Source: a virus
Strand: one strand, 5' to 3'
IMG/VR virus record: IMGVR_UViG_3300030110_005288
Coordinates: 1-22,073 of that record
DNA length: 22,073 nucleotides
This document shows, piece after piece, positions 1 through 7,049 of the stretch; positions within the stretch are counted from its first letter, which is position 1, and every line of letters starts with the position of its first letter. Under the pieces are notes generated by a model, which saw nothing but the letters and a program-made list of their open reading frames with translations, was not told where the DNA came from and did not search any database. The translations under genes and the position numbers were made by a program.

Positions 1-15
1 ATTCTTTAAAACTTA

Positions 16-1626
16 TCATCTTCTAGACATTTGCATTAACCTTTGCCCGCCTTTTACTTGACCACGTGGTTCAGGAAGAGGCTCTCCTGTGTTAGGATTT
101 ATACCATAAGGAGCTTCGACTTCAGTTTCAGTTTCAGTATCTGAAATTTCTTCGGTACCTGCTGTAGGCGTACCTTGACCCATATCCATTAATCTAGGTT
201 GACTATCAGCATATTGTTGCATAGTAGCTTGCACTTCTGGGTTATTCATATCAGCAGTATCACTATAATCCATTCCTGCACCTGCTGTACCTAGTGGTGC
301 TGCAGGAGTTTCAACTGCAGTATCTACTGCTTCTTCGCCCCCACTACCAAACATTGCTTCTGCACCCGTACCTAGTGCTGCACCTTGTAAGGCATGTTTA
401 CCTACCGGTGCTTGAAAAAATGATTTAGCTTTTTGTCCTTTGGGTGCTTCTAAACCAGTTTTAGCGGCCCCACCTAAAGCTTTTCCTAAAGCAGCTCCAC
501 CTATTGTCCCAGCTGGGCCTAAAAGACTACCTGCTGCGCCTCCTAATGCTGCTCCAGCCAATGGTAAAGCTCCCTTTGCTAACCTTGATAATACACCTGG
601 TTTTTTGGGTGGTACCGGAGCAGACGCACTAACGGTTTCAGTATCTTTTACCTCTTCTACATCTTTTACCGGGCCTCTTGCAGCTGCTGACATTCTATCA
701 GCTAAACCTTGATCTGTTGCTGCTGCTTGAGCTTGAGCTTGAGCACCTTGTTTTTGTTGGTTAGCCATTTGCTGCATCAACTGAGAAAACATTTGCATTT
801 GTTGTCGCATTTGTTCCTGTTGTGCATCTGACTGAGCTTTTTGTTGTGCAGACATTGCAGCTTCTTTAGCTTCCATGTCTTGAATAGTTTTTGCAAGCTG
901 ATCATTTTTATCTTGCATATCACGCATTTGCTGCTGTTGTTTAATCTGAGCAGCAGTTGGTTGGCCCTGCTGCGCTTGGAGCTTTTTTATTTGAGCTTCC
1001 TGATCTCTTAACTGTTGTTGTTGTTTAATTTGAGCTGCGTTTGGTTGTGCAACATTGCGTGATGCTGGAATCGCTACTTCTGTATCTGTAGTAATTGTTT
1101 CTGTTGCTCCGCCTCCTTTTATATTTGCGTTATTAGCAGCAAAAATCTCACCGGTATCAAGCTTAACTTGTGTTGTACCCGGAGCAGATGCTTTACCTGT
1201 TAAAGTAGCATTTCTTGGACCTCTTTTAGTATTAACAATTACCGTTTCGGTTTGCTCTAATAATATATCGCTTTCGTATAATAAAATATCGGCACATATA
1301 CTTTCAAAAATAGTTTTTACGCTTTCATAAGCATCTCTATCTGAAACACTTTTAGTAGATTCTTGTAATATATCAAAAGCTTGTTTATTAGATAATTGTG
1401 TATTCTCGTTAACTAATCCAGGAGAACCTATATCATACATTTCTCTTAGTTTAGTTTTATAGAGTTCAAAAATATATTTTATTTTAATATTTTTTAGAGG
1501 TGCGAGATGATCGTTATTTTCAATAACATATTCAAAAAATTCTTTATCTCTTTTAAAGGATTCACCGGGTGTTACATCCCATGAACCTTGATAACTTTCA
1601 AAAATAGTGCGGATATCTTTATCCAT
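16..1626 (-). CDS. Gln-rich coiled-coil protein with glycine zipper, likely internal virion protein
   Basis: I do not recognise a family for this 536-residue protein. Residues 1-125 are helical and begin with a leader ending in IFE at 8-10; the same TIFES string recurs at 105-109. Residues 133-170 look like a small KOW/SH3-type beta module. Residues 195-300 are Gln/Ala/Met-rich coiled coil with an internal duplication (AAQIKQQQQ at about 197 and 225). Residues 345-391 form a glycine zipper of GxxxG and AxxxG spacing, a type often seen in membrane-inserting segments. The tail is acidic, Pro-rich and probably disordered. It has its own late promoter motif 5 nt upstream of the ATG and no Shine-Dalgarno. 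The coiled coil plus zipper suggests a virion protein that is ejected or touches membrane, but this is inference; a tail or baseplate component is an alternative. Confidence 0.75.
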   Translation of the reverse strand: MDKDIRTIFESYQGSWDVTPGESFKRDKEFFEYVIENNDHLAPLKNIKIKYIFELYKTKLREMYDIGSPGLVNENTQLSNKQAFDILQESTKSVSDRDAYESVKTIFESICADILLYESDILLEQTETVIVNTKRGPRNATLTGKASAPGTTQVKLDTGEIFAANNANIKGGGATETITTDTEVAIPASRNVAQPNAAQIKQQQQLRDQEAQIKKLQAQQGQPTAAQIKQQQQMRDMQDKNDQLAKTIQDMEAKEAAMSAQQKAQSDAQQEQMRQQMQMFSQLMQQMANQQKQGAQAQAQAAATDQGLADRMSAAARGPVKDVEEVKDTETVSASAPVPPKKPGVLSRLAKGALPLAGAALGGAAGSLLGPAGTIGGAALGKALGGAAKTGLEAPKGQKAKSFFQAPVGKHALQGAALGTGAEAMFGSGGEEAVDTAVETPAAPLGTAGAGMDYSDTADMNNPEVQATMQQYADSQPRLMDMGQGTPTAGTEEISDTETETEVEAPYGINPNTGEPLPEPRGQVKGGQRLMQMSRR

Positions 1627-1631
1627 GTCTA

Positions 1632-1638
1632 TATTTAA
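1632..1638 (-). promoter_or_regulatory. T4-type late promoter motif for the 536-residue protein
   Basis: TTAAATA on the minus strand, followed by TAGAC and then the ATG. The 5-nt spacing would put the expected late transcription start on the start codon. Confidence 0.5.
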
Positions 1639-2274
1639 TCAATCTGTAGTGAATAAACTATTACAAAAATCCCAATTGACTACTTTAAAATAACGGTCCA
1701 TAAACTCTTTGTTAAAAGGCCCGTCATCTAAGTAATAAGCATGTTCCCACATATCATTACCAAAAACAGGTTGACCTTGACCGTTCATAATTGGGTTATC
1801 TTGATTAGGAGTAGTGATCACTTCAAGTTTGTCTTTATTTTTGACTAACCATACCCAACCACTTCCGTATATGGAAGTACCTTTATCAACAAATTCCTTT
1901 CTGAAATTACTAAAAGAACCAAAAGTAGATTTTATTGCTTTTCCTAATTCCATTTTAGTTGTTAAAGTTGAACCACCGGGGGTCATAAACTTCCAATATA
2001 ATGAATGATTATAATACCCTCCTGCATTATGATTCACTTTTGCATCATACTTCTTAATATTTTTTAAAAGTTCGTGAATAGGTGGTTTAGGTCTGTTACC
2101 AAGTGCTTCATTCAAATTTTTAGTAAAATTACGATAGTGAACATCGTAATGAAATTTCATTGTCTGTTTACTAATATGGGGTTCCAAATCTTTAAATGCA
2201 TACCCAAGTTTGTCCATATAATATTTGGACGTATTTGCTTCTAAAATTAAATCTGCGTATTTTTCAAAACTCAT
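1639..2274 (-). CDS. sodA: Mn-type superoxide dismutase with an N-terminal leader
   Basis: Fe/Mn superoxide dismutase, converting superoxide to oxygen and hydrogen peroxide. Both halves of the fold are present. Metal ligands can be placed as His42 (FHYDVH), His90 (NHSLYW), Asp174 and His178 (DMWEHAYY). Position 86 is Gly where iron enzymes have the active-site Gln, and a Gln appears in the later NQDNP segment (Gln158), as in manganese enzymes, so manganese or cambialistic use is predicted. The enzyme core starts near residue 18; the first 17 residues, containing DLILE, are an extension absent from usual bacterial enzymes and resemble a T4 capsid-targeting leader. The ATG overlaps the upstream gene's stop (ATGA), with AAAGGTGG nine bases upstream as ribosome binding site. 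The family is certain; packaging is inference. Confidence 0.95.
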   Translation of the reverse strand: MSFEKYADLILEANTSKYYMDKLGYAFKDLEPHISKQTMKFHYDVHYRNFTKNLNEALGNRPKPPIHELLKNIKKYDAKVNHNAGGYYNHSLYWKFMTPGGSTLTTKMELGKAIKSTFGSFSNFRKEFVDKGTSIYGSGWVWLVKNKDKLEVITTPNQDNPIMNGQGQPVFGNDMWEHAYYLDDGPFNKEFMDRYFKVVNWDFCNSLFTTD

Positions 2275-2720
2275 TTCTTTTTACCACCTTTCATGTTAGC
2301 ACACCAATGATACATTTTACCCTTTTCTCCACCTGCTTTTTTAGCTTTAGCTCTTAATGATGTAACCGAACCTTTACAACTAGCCCCTGATCTTTTTACT
2401 CTACCAGGTCTACTTTTACCTTTCTTCTTACCATCAGCATAATTTTCATTCAATTTTTTTAACTGAATTTCTGTTTTATCTAAAATATCACCTTTTTTAT
2501 ATGTAGGTCCATTATTTAAAACCTTATATCTTATATATTTACCTACAGTATTGTCTTTATCAGGTTGTTCGATATCAAATACTTTTAAAATCTTGCCTTT
2601 ACTTTTATAGTGAGTGCATTCAGGATTTATATTCAGACAAACATCCCCTTCTTTTAGTTCATTAGCATCTAAATTAGTTTTCTCAAGTAATTCTTTACAT
2701 CTTTTAGAGAATCTGGTCAT
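2271..2720 (-). CDS. Basic Cys-containing phage module protein
   Basis: This 149-residue hypothetical protein starts with a leader ending in LLE at 11-13. A middle part of about 25-92 has a beta-rich look with KGDILDKTEI. A strongly basic C-terminal module from about 94 contains GRVKRSGASC, SLRAKAKK and MYHWCANMKGG. From memory, this module recurs at the ends of proteins in marine T4-like phages; I know no function. Two conserved Cys and many Lys/Arg suggest nucleic-acid or metal binding, or a structural role. It is first in a two-gene unit with superoxide dismutase, with an exact TATAAATA late promoter six bases before the ATG. Leader plus basic tail suits an internal, DNA-associated virion protein, which is inference. 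Confidence 0.8.
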   Translation of the reverse strand: MTRFSKRCKELLEKTNLDANELKEGDVCLNINPECTHYKSKGKILKVFDIEQPDKDNTVGKYIRYKVLNNGPTYKKGDILDKTEIQLKKLNENYADGKKKGKSRPGRVKRSGASCKGSVTSLRAKAKKAGGEKGKMYHWCANMKGGKKK

Positions 2721-2726
2721 CTTATA

Positions 2727-2734
2727 TATTTATA
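2727..2734 (-). promoter_or_regulatory. Exact TATAAATA late promoter
   Basis: A perfect T4 late promoter octamer on the minus strand, six bases (TATAAG) before the ATG of the gene ending at 2271. No Shine-Dalgarno lies between. Confidence 0.6.
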
Positions 2735-2745
2735 AAGTGTAACCT

Positions 2746-3741
2746 TTATTCCCAGGCATCGTCCCAGTACCATCCCCAGGAGTCATACATTTTAGGTTGC
2801 CCGAAAGGGTCTCCCATATCTCTTAGATTCCATTCGCGAACATATCGACCTATACCACCACCCATCCAACCTTTCCATGGGTGGGTATTAGGATCAGGAT
2901 AAACGGCTCTATCTTGTAACCATTTAATATCTCTATTGTTTGGACTTAATACTGTATCCAAACTTGTATTAGGGTTCTTAACGTGTTCTGGTATATTTTT
3001 AGTGATCTCTTCTAACCATCTTCTAAACTCGACATGACCATCAGTAAAAGATACAACTGATCCATTTACATGATATATACCTGGCCAGTCCATAGAAAAA
3101 ATAGACTCTTTACCTTTTAATGTTGGTACAATTCTAAAGTTACCTGCATTTATTGATTCAGCTGGCATCTCAATAAAAGTAAACATCTTACTTGGATCAT
3201 TTACATCTGCATATTTATGATGTACTTTGTATTGATTATCATGCATAAAAGGCCATCCTGACCAACCACCCATAAAGATATTCATACTATAAGATCGAGC
3301 ACGCGATACTGTTGTAGTATTATTAGTATCACCAGGATACGGAGGAACCATTCCCCATCTCTCACCGTCCCAAGTTACTGTAGACTTATCTTGAGGACAT
3401 TTATATATACCTTTACCTGCATATTCAAATAAAGGAGACCATATTAAAGATCTTTCAGTTTGAGCCCATTTACTCCATCTACTATCACCTGACATACTAT
3501 CAGCTACCCATGCTCTTGGGGCAGTAGGTTCGTTGTGCCAAGCTGACGCATATGCTATTTTATCATCTGAATCTATTGCCAACTGACTCATAGCATAGTT
3601 TAACTGCTGTTGATTAGAAATACAAAGAGCTTTAGATGCAGACTGTTTTGACTTAGCTAAGGAAGGTAATAATAAGGCGGCTAGAATTGCTATAATAGCA
3701 ATAACTACTAGTAATTCAATTAGACTAAATGCCTTTTCCAT
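2746..3741 (-). CDS. Pseudopilin-like protein with prepilin leader and H-X9-DG motif
   Basis: A 331-residue protein with a type III prepilin leader: MEKA, predicted cleavage before Phe5, Glu at +5, then one hydrophobic helix (residues 5-27) that would anchor it in the inner membrane before assembly. The rest matches the large PulG-like proteins abundant in Verrucomicrobiota, Lentisphaerota and Planctomycetota: YKCPQD at 113-118, RSYSMN at 149-154, and His224 followed nine residues later by Asp-Gly (234-235), the H-X9-DG signature. In hosts such proteins are substrates of type II secretion or type IV pilus machinery. It stands alone between phage genes, with a late promoter motif six bases upstream of the ATG. 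It probably came from the host lineage; whether it enters host pseudopili or sits on the virion cannot be told. Confidence 0.9.
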   Translation of the reverse strand: MEKAFSLIELLVVIAIIAILAALLLPSLAKSKQSASKALCISNQQQLNYAMSQLAIDSDDKIAYASAWHNEPTAPRAWVADSMSGDSRWSKWAQTERSLIWSPLFEYAGKGIYKCPQDKSTVTWDGERWGMVPPYPGDTNNTTTVSRARSYSMNIFMGGWSGWPFMHDNQYKVHHKYADVNDPSKMFTFIEMPAESINAGNFRIVPTLKGKESIFSMDWPGIYHVNGSVVSFTDGHVEFRRWLEEITKNIPEHVKNPNTSLDTVLSPNNRDIKWLQDRAVYPDPNTHPWKGWMGGGIGRYVREWNLRDMGDPFGQPKMYDSWGWYWDDAWE

Positions 3742-3747
3742 TAAAAG

Positions 3748-3754
3748 TATTTAT
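3748..3754 (-). promoter_or_regulatory. Late promoter motif for the pseudopilin
   Basis: ATAAATA on the minus strand (GAATAAATAC in context), six bases before the ATG. It implies that the pseudopilin is expressed late. Confidence 0.5.
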
Positions 3755-3779
3755 TCAGCATAGAATAAAGGAATACTTG

Positions 3780-4472
3780 TTAAATTTTAAATATATCTTG
3801 TTTAGGGTATTTTAATTTCTTTTCAATCCATTTAACTTTTTCTTTATTTCCATTACCTGCTTCTGTTTCGTCGCAAAATTCTCTTGGACTATAAGTACCT
3901 AAACATTCACCAGCCCAGCAAGGATGAAATATCCAATCACTATTATGATTAAAATAATTCGATTCGTATAATTGAACTATTCTATTATAAAAAAACGAAG
4001 CTTTTTTAAATTCTTCATGAATACCATTTTGTTCCCAATTTCTTTTATCATACCAATATACACTTTGAGGGTTGTTTATTACATTATCAATAAATTGAAT
4101 AGTAAATTCGTTTCTTTCCAAATACATTACACCGGTATTGGTATGATGTAATTTTTTTGCATTACCAATACCATCACAACATATATGAATACTTTTACCT
4201 TTCTTTTTTAAATCAGTTATATTTTTTTCTTTATCAATAACTAATGCATCACCATCTATTAATAATATTTCATCATAACCTTCTTTAAAGAGATGTTGTA
4301 TTGAATACATTTTAAGCCAAGCAGGAGCTCTTGATATATCGAAATAATTTTTATGTAAAATATATTCGAAACCTATTTTAGAAGCATATTCAGCATTATG
4401 AGGGCTGGTAAGATTTATTAAATCTTCGTAATTGTTACAAACCGACTGTAAAACTGCTCTTTTATTCGACAT
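3780..4472 (-). CDS. GT-A fold glycosyltransferase (galactosyltransferase-like)
   Basis: Predicted glycosyltransferase that would move a sugar from a nucleotide donor to an unknown acceptor. The metal- and nucleotide-binding DxD motif is LLIDGDALVI (Asp73, Asp75), preceded by the expected YDEI strand; HTNTGVMYLERNE (about 110-122) is the conserved segment often found in these enzymes, and RAPAWLKMY (48-56) resembles the GT34/GT8-type region before the DxD. No signal peptide or membrane segment is seen. The start overlaps the end of the DUF1796-like gene by 11 bases, so the two are probably translated together. Donor and acceptor cannot be predicted. Confidence 0.8.
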   Translation of the reverse strand: MSNKRAVLQSVCNNYEDLINLTSPHNAEYASKIGFEYILHKNYFDISRAPAWLKMYSIQHLFKEGYDEILLIDGDALVIDKEKNITDLKKKGKSIHICCDGIGNAKKLHHTNTGVMYLERNEFTIQFIDNVINNPQSVYWYDKRNWEQNGIHEEFKKASFFYNRIVQLYESNYFNHNSDWIFHPCWAGECLGTYSPREFCDETEAGNGNKEKVKWIEKKLKYPKQDIFKI

Positions 4473-5313
4473 CTATGTTCCGAGATAATTTAATTTTTTG
4501 ATAACCATACGGTAATTCAAAATCGTGAACATCGGACAACTTAACAAATGAATTTATTGCACTACACATAGCATTACCTTCTACCCTAACATTACCTGGT
4601 TTAACCACCACAGGTGTAATGTTTTTATCTTTAAAACCTAACTGTTCGACATAGGTAAACTCTTTAGCTTGTTCTTGCTGAGTTACCCCGTCTGGAAGTT
4701 TAAATGATTCTTGAGGGTACTCACCCTTTTCATCCCATTTAAATTCTTTAAACTCTGACATATCCTGATAAACGTACATAATTTGAAATTTATCATTTTT
4801 ATATTTTTCTTTAATACTATCAGATACTTTAACTAATTGATCTAAATCGTGTTTAACTGAATTTCCGTCATATTGAGCTCCATGATCAGGCCATTTGGAC
4901 CAATACCAGACATACTTATGACGTACGAAAAGTAATCTGCGTTCATTCTCCTTAAGGAGCTTAACTAATCTTTGACTTCTTCTATTATAAATTTCCCAAG
5001 TAGCTTCTTCGTTTATTTTATCAGTTTCCTGATCATTTTCATCTTGATAATAAATTACATGTGCAAAATCTACGCCACTATCGGGATAAAAATTTTTAAA
5101 TTCGTTATCAAAAATATTTGGTAAAACGTTAATATTAGTTACTTGCCAATCAAAAGGAAATGATGATTTCCTCATGTAATTTAAAGCTTGACCTACACAA
5201 CATCTATGACCTAAACTTACCAAGTAATCAAATTCTCTATCAAATAAAGAATCTTCTGGTGTTTTGTGAAAATTAGGAACTACCCAACCATGAGATGAAT
5301 CATATTCGCTCAT
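4462..5313 (-). CDS. DUF1796-like protein (putative papain-like cysteine peptidase fold)
   Basis: 283 residues. The N-terminal signature LVSLGHRCCVGQALNYMRKSS...FPFDW (31-56) fits the DUF1796 family, whose members have been proposed to be papain-like cysteine peptidases; Cys38 or Cys39 would be the nucleophile. Family proteins often lie near glycosyltransferases and polysaccharide genes, and here the gene lies between queE and a glycosyltransferase, overlapping the latter by 11 bases. The activity is unproven in the family. The start has only an AT-rich context (TAAAATATTAT before ATG). Confidence 0.7.
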   Translation of the reverse strand: MSEYDSSHGWVVPNFHKTPEDSLFDREFDYLVSLGHRCCVGQALNYMRKSSFPFDWQVTNINVLPNIFDNEFKNFYPDSGVDFAHVIYYQDENDQETDKINEEATWEIYNRRSQRLVKLLKENERRLLFVRHKYVWYWSKWPDHGAQYDGNSVKHDLDQLVKVSDSIKEKYKNDKFQIMYVYQDMSEFKEFKWDEKGEYPQESFKLPDGVTQQEQAKEFTYVEQLGFKDKNITPVVVKPGNVRVEGNAMCSAINSFVKLSDVHDFELPYGYQKIKLSRNIDVE

Positions 5314-5347
5314 ATAATATTTTACTTAAATCTTTTACTAACTCCAG

Positions 5348-6097
5348 CTATACTTTTAATGCCATATCCCATACTAATAAATGCAATCTAGGACTAAAGT
5401 TAAAATGGTGCTTTTTAGCTAACTCAGCAACCATTGGAGCAACTTCAATATGTTCTTTTCTACTACCCGCACAAGGCATTAGCCAAACTCTACCTGTTGG
5501 TATATCAAACGGGTCAATATACTTTTCAAATATTTCATCTAAGTCAGATTCTTTACTAACCACAAACTTAAATCCTGAGTTTTGCATTGCATGCCATTCT
5601 AACACTGCAGGTTTATATCTTCTATCTTCTGGGTCACCATTATTACTAAGCTTAGGCGATGTTGTAAATGTAGCATCAAGTCTAACCCATTCTTTATCTG
5701 GCATAATTGTTGCGTTCGTTTCAAAATCAATACGTGGAACCCAACCCCATTCAATATCCATATGTTCTATAAATCTTAGTAATGCTGGTTGTTGCACTAA
5801 CGGCTCCCCACCTGTAATTTTTAATATTGCACCATTCTTAAGATGATCAGTATGACCTTGTTCATCTAACATGCTAAGAATTTCATTATTTGTCATTTTA
5901 TTCTTAACACTCCATGAAATAAAACTATCACACCCATGAGGTGAATCTTCTGAAGCAAATCCTTGACAAGTAAGATTGCACATTGATAATCTCATAAAGA
6001 CTGAAGGATACCCAACATATTCACCTTCACCTTCAACGGTATAAAATACTTTATCATCACTAAGAAACATCTTTGAATCGCCTAAACTCATATACAT
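5348..6097 (-). CDS. queE: 7-carboxy-7-deazaguanine synthase QueE (radical SAM)
   Basis: QueE converts 6-carboxy-tetrahydropterin to 7-carboxy-7-deazaguanine with S-adenosylmethionine and a 4Fe-4S cluster. Visible are VFYTVEGEGEYVGYPSVF (17-34), the usual QueE N-terminus; cluster cysteines Cys40 and Cys44 in CNLTC; and KITGGEPLVQQP, the SAM-binding GGEP motif. The third cysteine appears to be Cys56 (CDSF), giving Cx3Cx11C rather than the classical Cx3Cx2C; QueE is known to tolerate inserts in this loop. The start could also be Met3 or Met10, since homology begins near residue 16. It is divergent from phoH across a 44-base spacer and leads a unit with the DUF1796 and glycosyltransferase genes. 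With queD and folE2 it supplies phage 7-deazaguanine or host queuosine synthesis. Confidence 0.92.
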   Translation of the reverse strand: MYMSLGDSKMFLSDDKVFYTVEGEGEYVGYPSVFMRLSMCNLTCQGFASEDSPHGCDSFISWSVKNKMTNNEILSMLDEQGHTDHLKNGAILKITGGEPLVQQPALLRFIEHMDIEWGWVPRIDFETNATIMPDKEWVRLDATFTTSPKLSNNGDPEDRRYKPAVLEWHAMQNSGFKFVVSKESDLDEIFEKYIDPFDIPTGRVWLMPCAGSRKEHIEVAPMVAELAKKHHFNFSPRLHLLVWDMALKV

Positions 6098-6129
6098 CTA
6101 TATTAATTACAACAATAGAGTTATCAAGA

Positions 6130-6136
6130 TTAAATA
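6130..6136 (+). promoter_or_regulatory. Late promoter motif for phoH
   Basis: TTAAATA followed by TTCAT and then the ATG at 6142; 5-nt spacing and no Shine-Dalgarno. Confidence 0.45.
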
Positions 6137-6141
6137 TTCAT

Positions 6142-6879
6142 ATGGCAACGAAACGTTCGCGGTTAGCCGCAGTTTTCGAGTCGGAACAGTTACAGACCAA
6201 TGATTTGCACGGTAACTGGGATTTAAACTTTAATGTAAGAAATAAGTTTGATTTTACGCAAAATCAAAAAAACTTTATACAAACTATTCTTGCTGAAGAT
6301 ACAAAAATAGTTTTTGCCGACGGGGCGGCTGGCACAGCAAAAACTTACTTATCTGTTTTCGGTGGTCTTACATTACTTGCTGCTAATAAAAACGAACAAA
6401 TAATATATTTGCGAAGTGTAGTTGAATCAGCTAATCAAAAGATAGGTCATTTACCAGGACAATTAGATGAAAAATTCCTTCCTTACTCGTTACCTTTAAT
6501 GGATAAGTTAGATGAATTGGTAACAAAAACAACAGCTAATTCTCTATTCAAAAAAGAATATATAAAATGTTTACCGGTTAATTTTACAAGAGGTTTAACA
6601 TTTAATAAATCAATAGTTATAGTAGATGAAGCTCAAAACTTAACTAAACAGGAAATAACGACCATTTTAACAAGATTTGGTGAAGGTTCAAAATATATAG
6701 TTGTTGGTGATTCTAATCAATCTGATATTAACGGTAAATCAGGGTTTGCCCCTATAATAAAAGCTTTTGATAATGATATTAGTAAAGAAAAAGGAATTAG
6801 TTCCTTTTATTTTGGAAATGAAGATATTGTAAGAAGTAAAATACTTAAACACATTGTTCATGTGTTATCAGATATTTGA
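6142..6879 (+). CDS. phoH: PhoH-like P-loop ATPase
   Basis: PhoH family ATPase of about 245 residues. Walker A is GAAGTAKT, the family block RSVVESANQKIGHLPGQLDEK follows, and Walker B is IVIVDEAQN. PhoH is common in marine phages; host regulation by phosphate is known, but the biochemical role in phages is not settled (RNA metabolism has been proposed). The frame is open from 6073, but the ATG at 6142 (MATKRSR) is chosen because it sits five bases after a late promoter motif and the upstream residues look random. It is the only plus-strand gene between QueE and the QueD unit, and a terminator follows 35 bases after the stop. Confidence 0.93.
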   Translation: MATKRSRLAAVFESEQLQTNDLHGNWDLNFNVRNKFDFTQNQKNFIQTILAEDTKIVFADGAAGTAKTYLSVFGGLTLLAANKNEQIIYLRSVVESANQKIGHLPGQLDEKFLPYSLPLMDKLDELVTKTTANSLFKKEYIKCLPVNFTRGLTFNKSIVIVDEAQNLTKQEITTILTRFGEGSKYIVVGDSNQSDINGKSGFAPIIKAFDNDISKEKGISSFYFGNEDIVRSKILKHIVHVLSDI

Positions 6880-7049
6880 TTATCTTTTTCTAATTCTAAT
6901 AACTCCTTCATTGCAGCTTCCGGGCCTACAACATTAAGACCCGGAAGCTCTTTTTCTTTATCCTCAAAAGGCTTACCTATTTCAGCCATTTTTGAAAAAA
7001 CATCCCCTGCTAATTTTTCAATTTTAGGGTCTTTTTCTTTTTTTATCAT
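6858..7049 (-). CDS. Small hypothetical protein, coupled to queD
   Basis: 63 residues, charged, helical, no recognised family. The ATG shares its first base with the last base of the queD stop (TAATG), and AAGAGG just upstream can act as ribosome binding site, so it is probably translated by coupling. The 3' end overlaps the convergent phoH gene by 22 bases, and codons around residues 35-45 also encode the stem of the phoH terminator, which constrains both. The context is the best argument that it is real. Confidence 0.6.
   Translation of the reverse strand: MIKKEKDPKIEKLAGDVFSKMAEIGKPFEDKEKELPGLNVVGPEAAMKELLELEKDNQISDNT
6915..6959 (+). terminator. Rho-independent terminator of phoH
   Basis: The 10-bp stem AGCTTCCGGG / CCCGGAAGCT (6915-6924 with 6940-6949) has a 15-base loop and is followed by a T-rich run (CTTTTTCTTT). 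It lies 35 bases after the phoH stop, inside the convergent 63-residue gene. Confidence 0.75.

Noticed and set aside
440-712. Open frames antisense to the 536-residue gene (440-712 and 1055-1330, plus strand)
   Set aside because: They are Pro/Ala/Val-rich mirrors of the Gly/Ala and Thr/Val codons of the real gene, with no ribosome binding site.
5295-5846. 183-residue plus-strand frame opposite queE
   Set aside because: It is antisense to highly conserved radical SAM coding sequence and resembles no protein.
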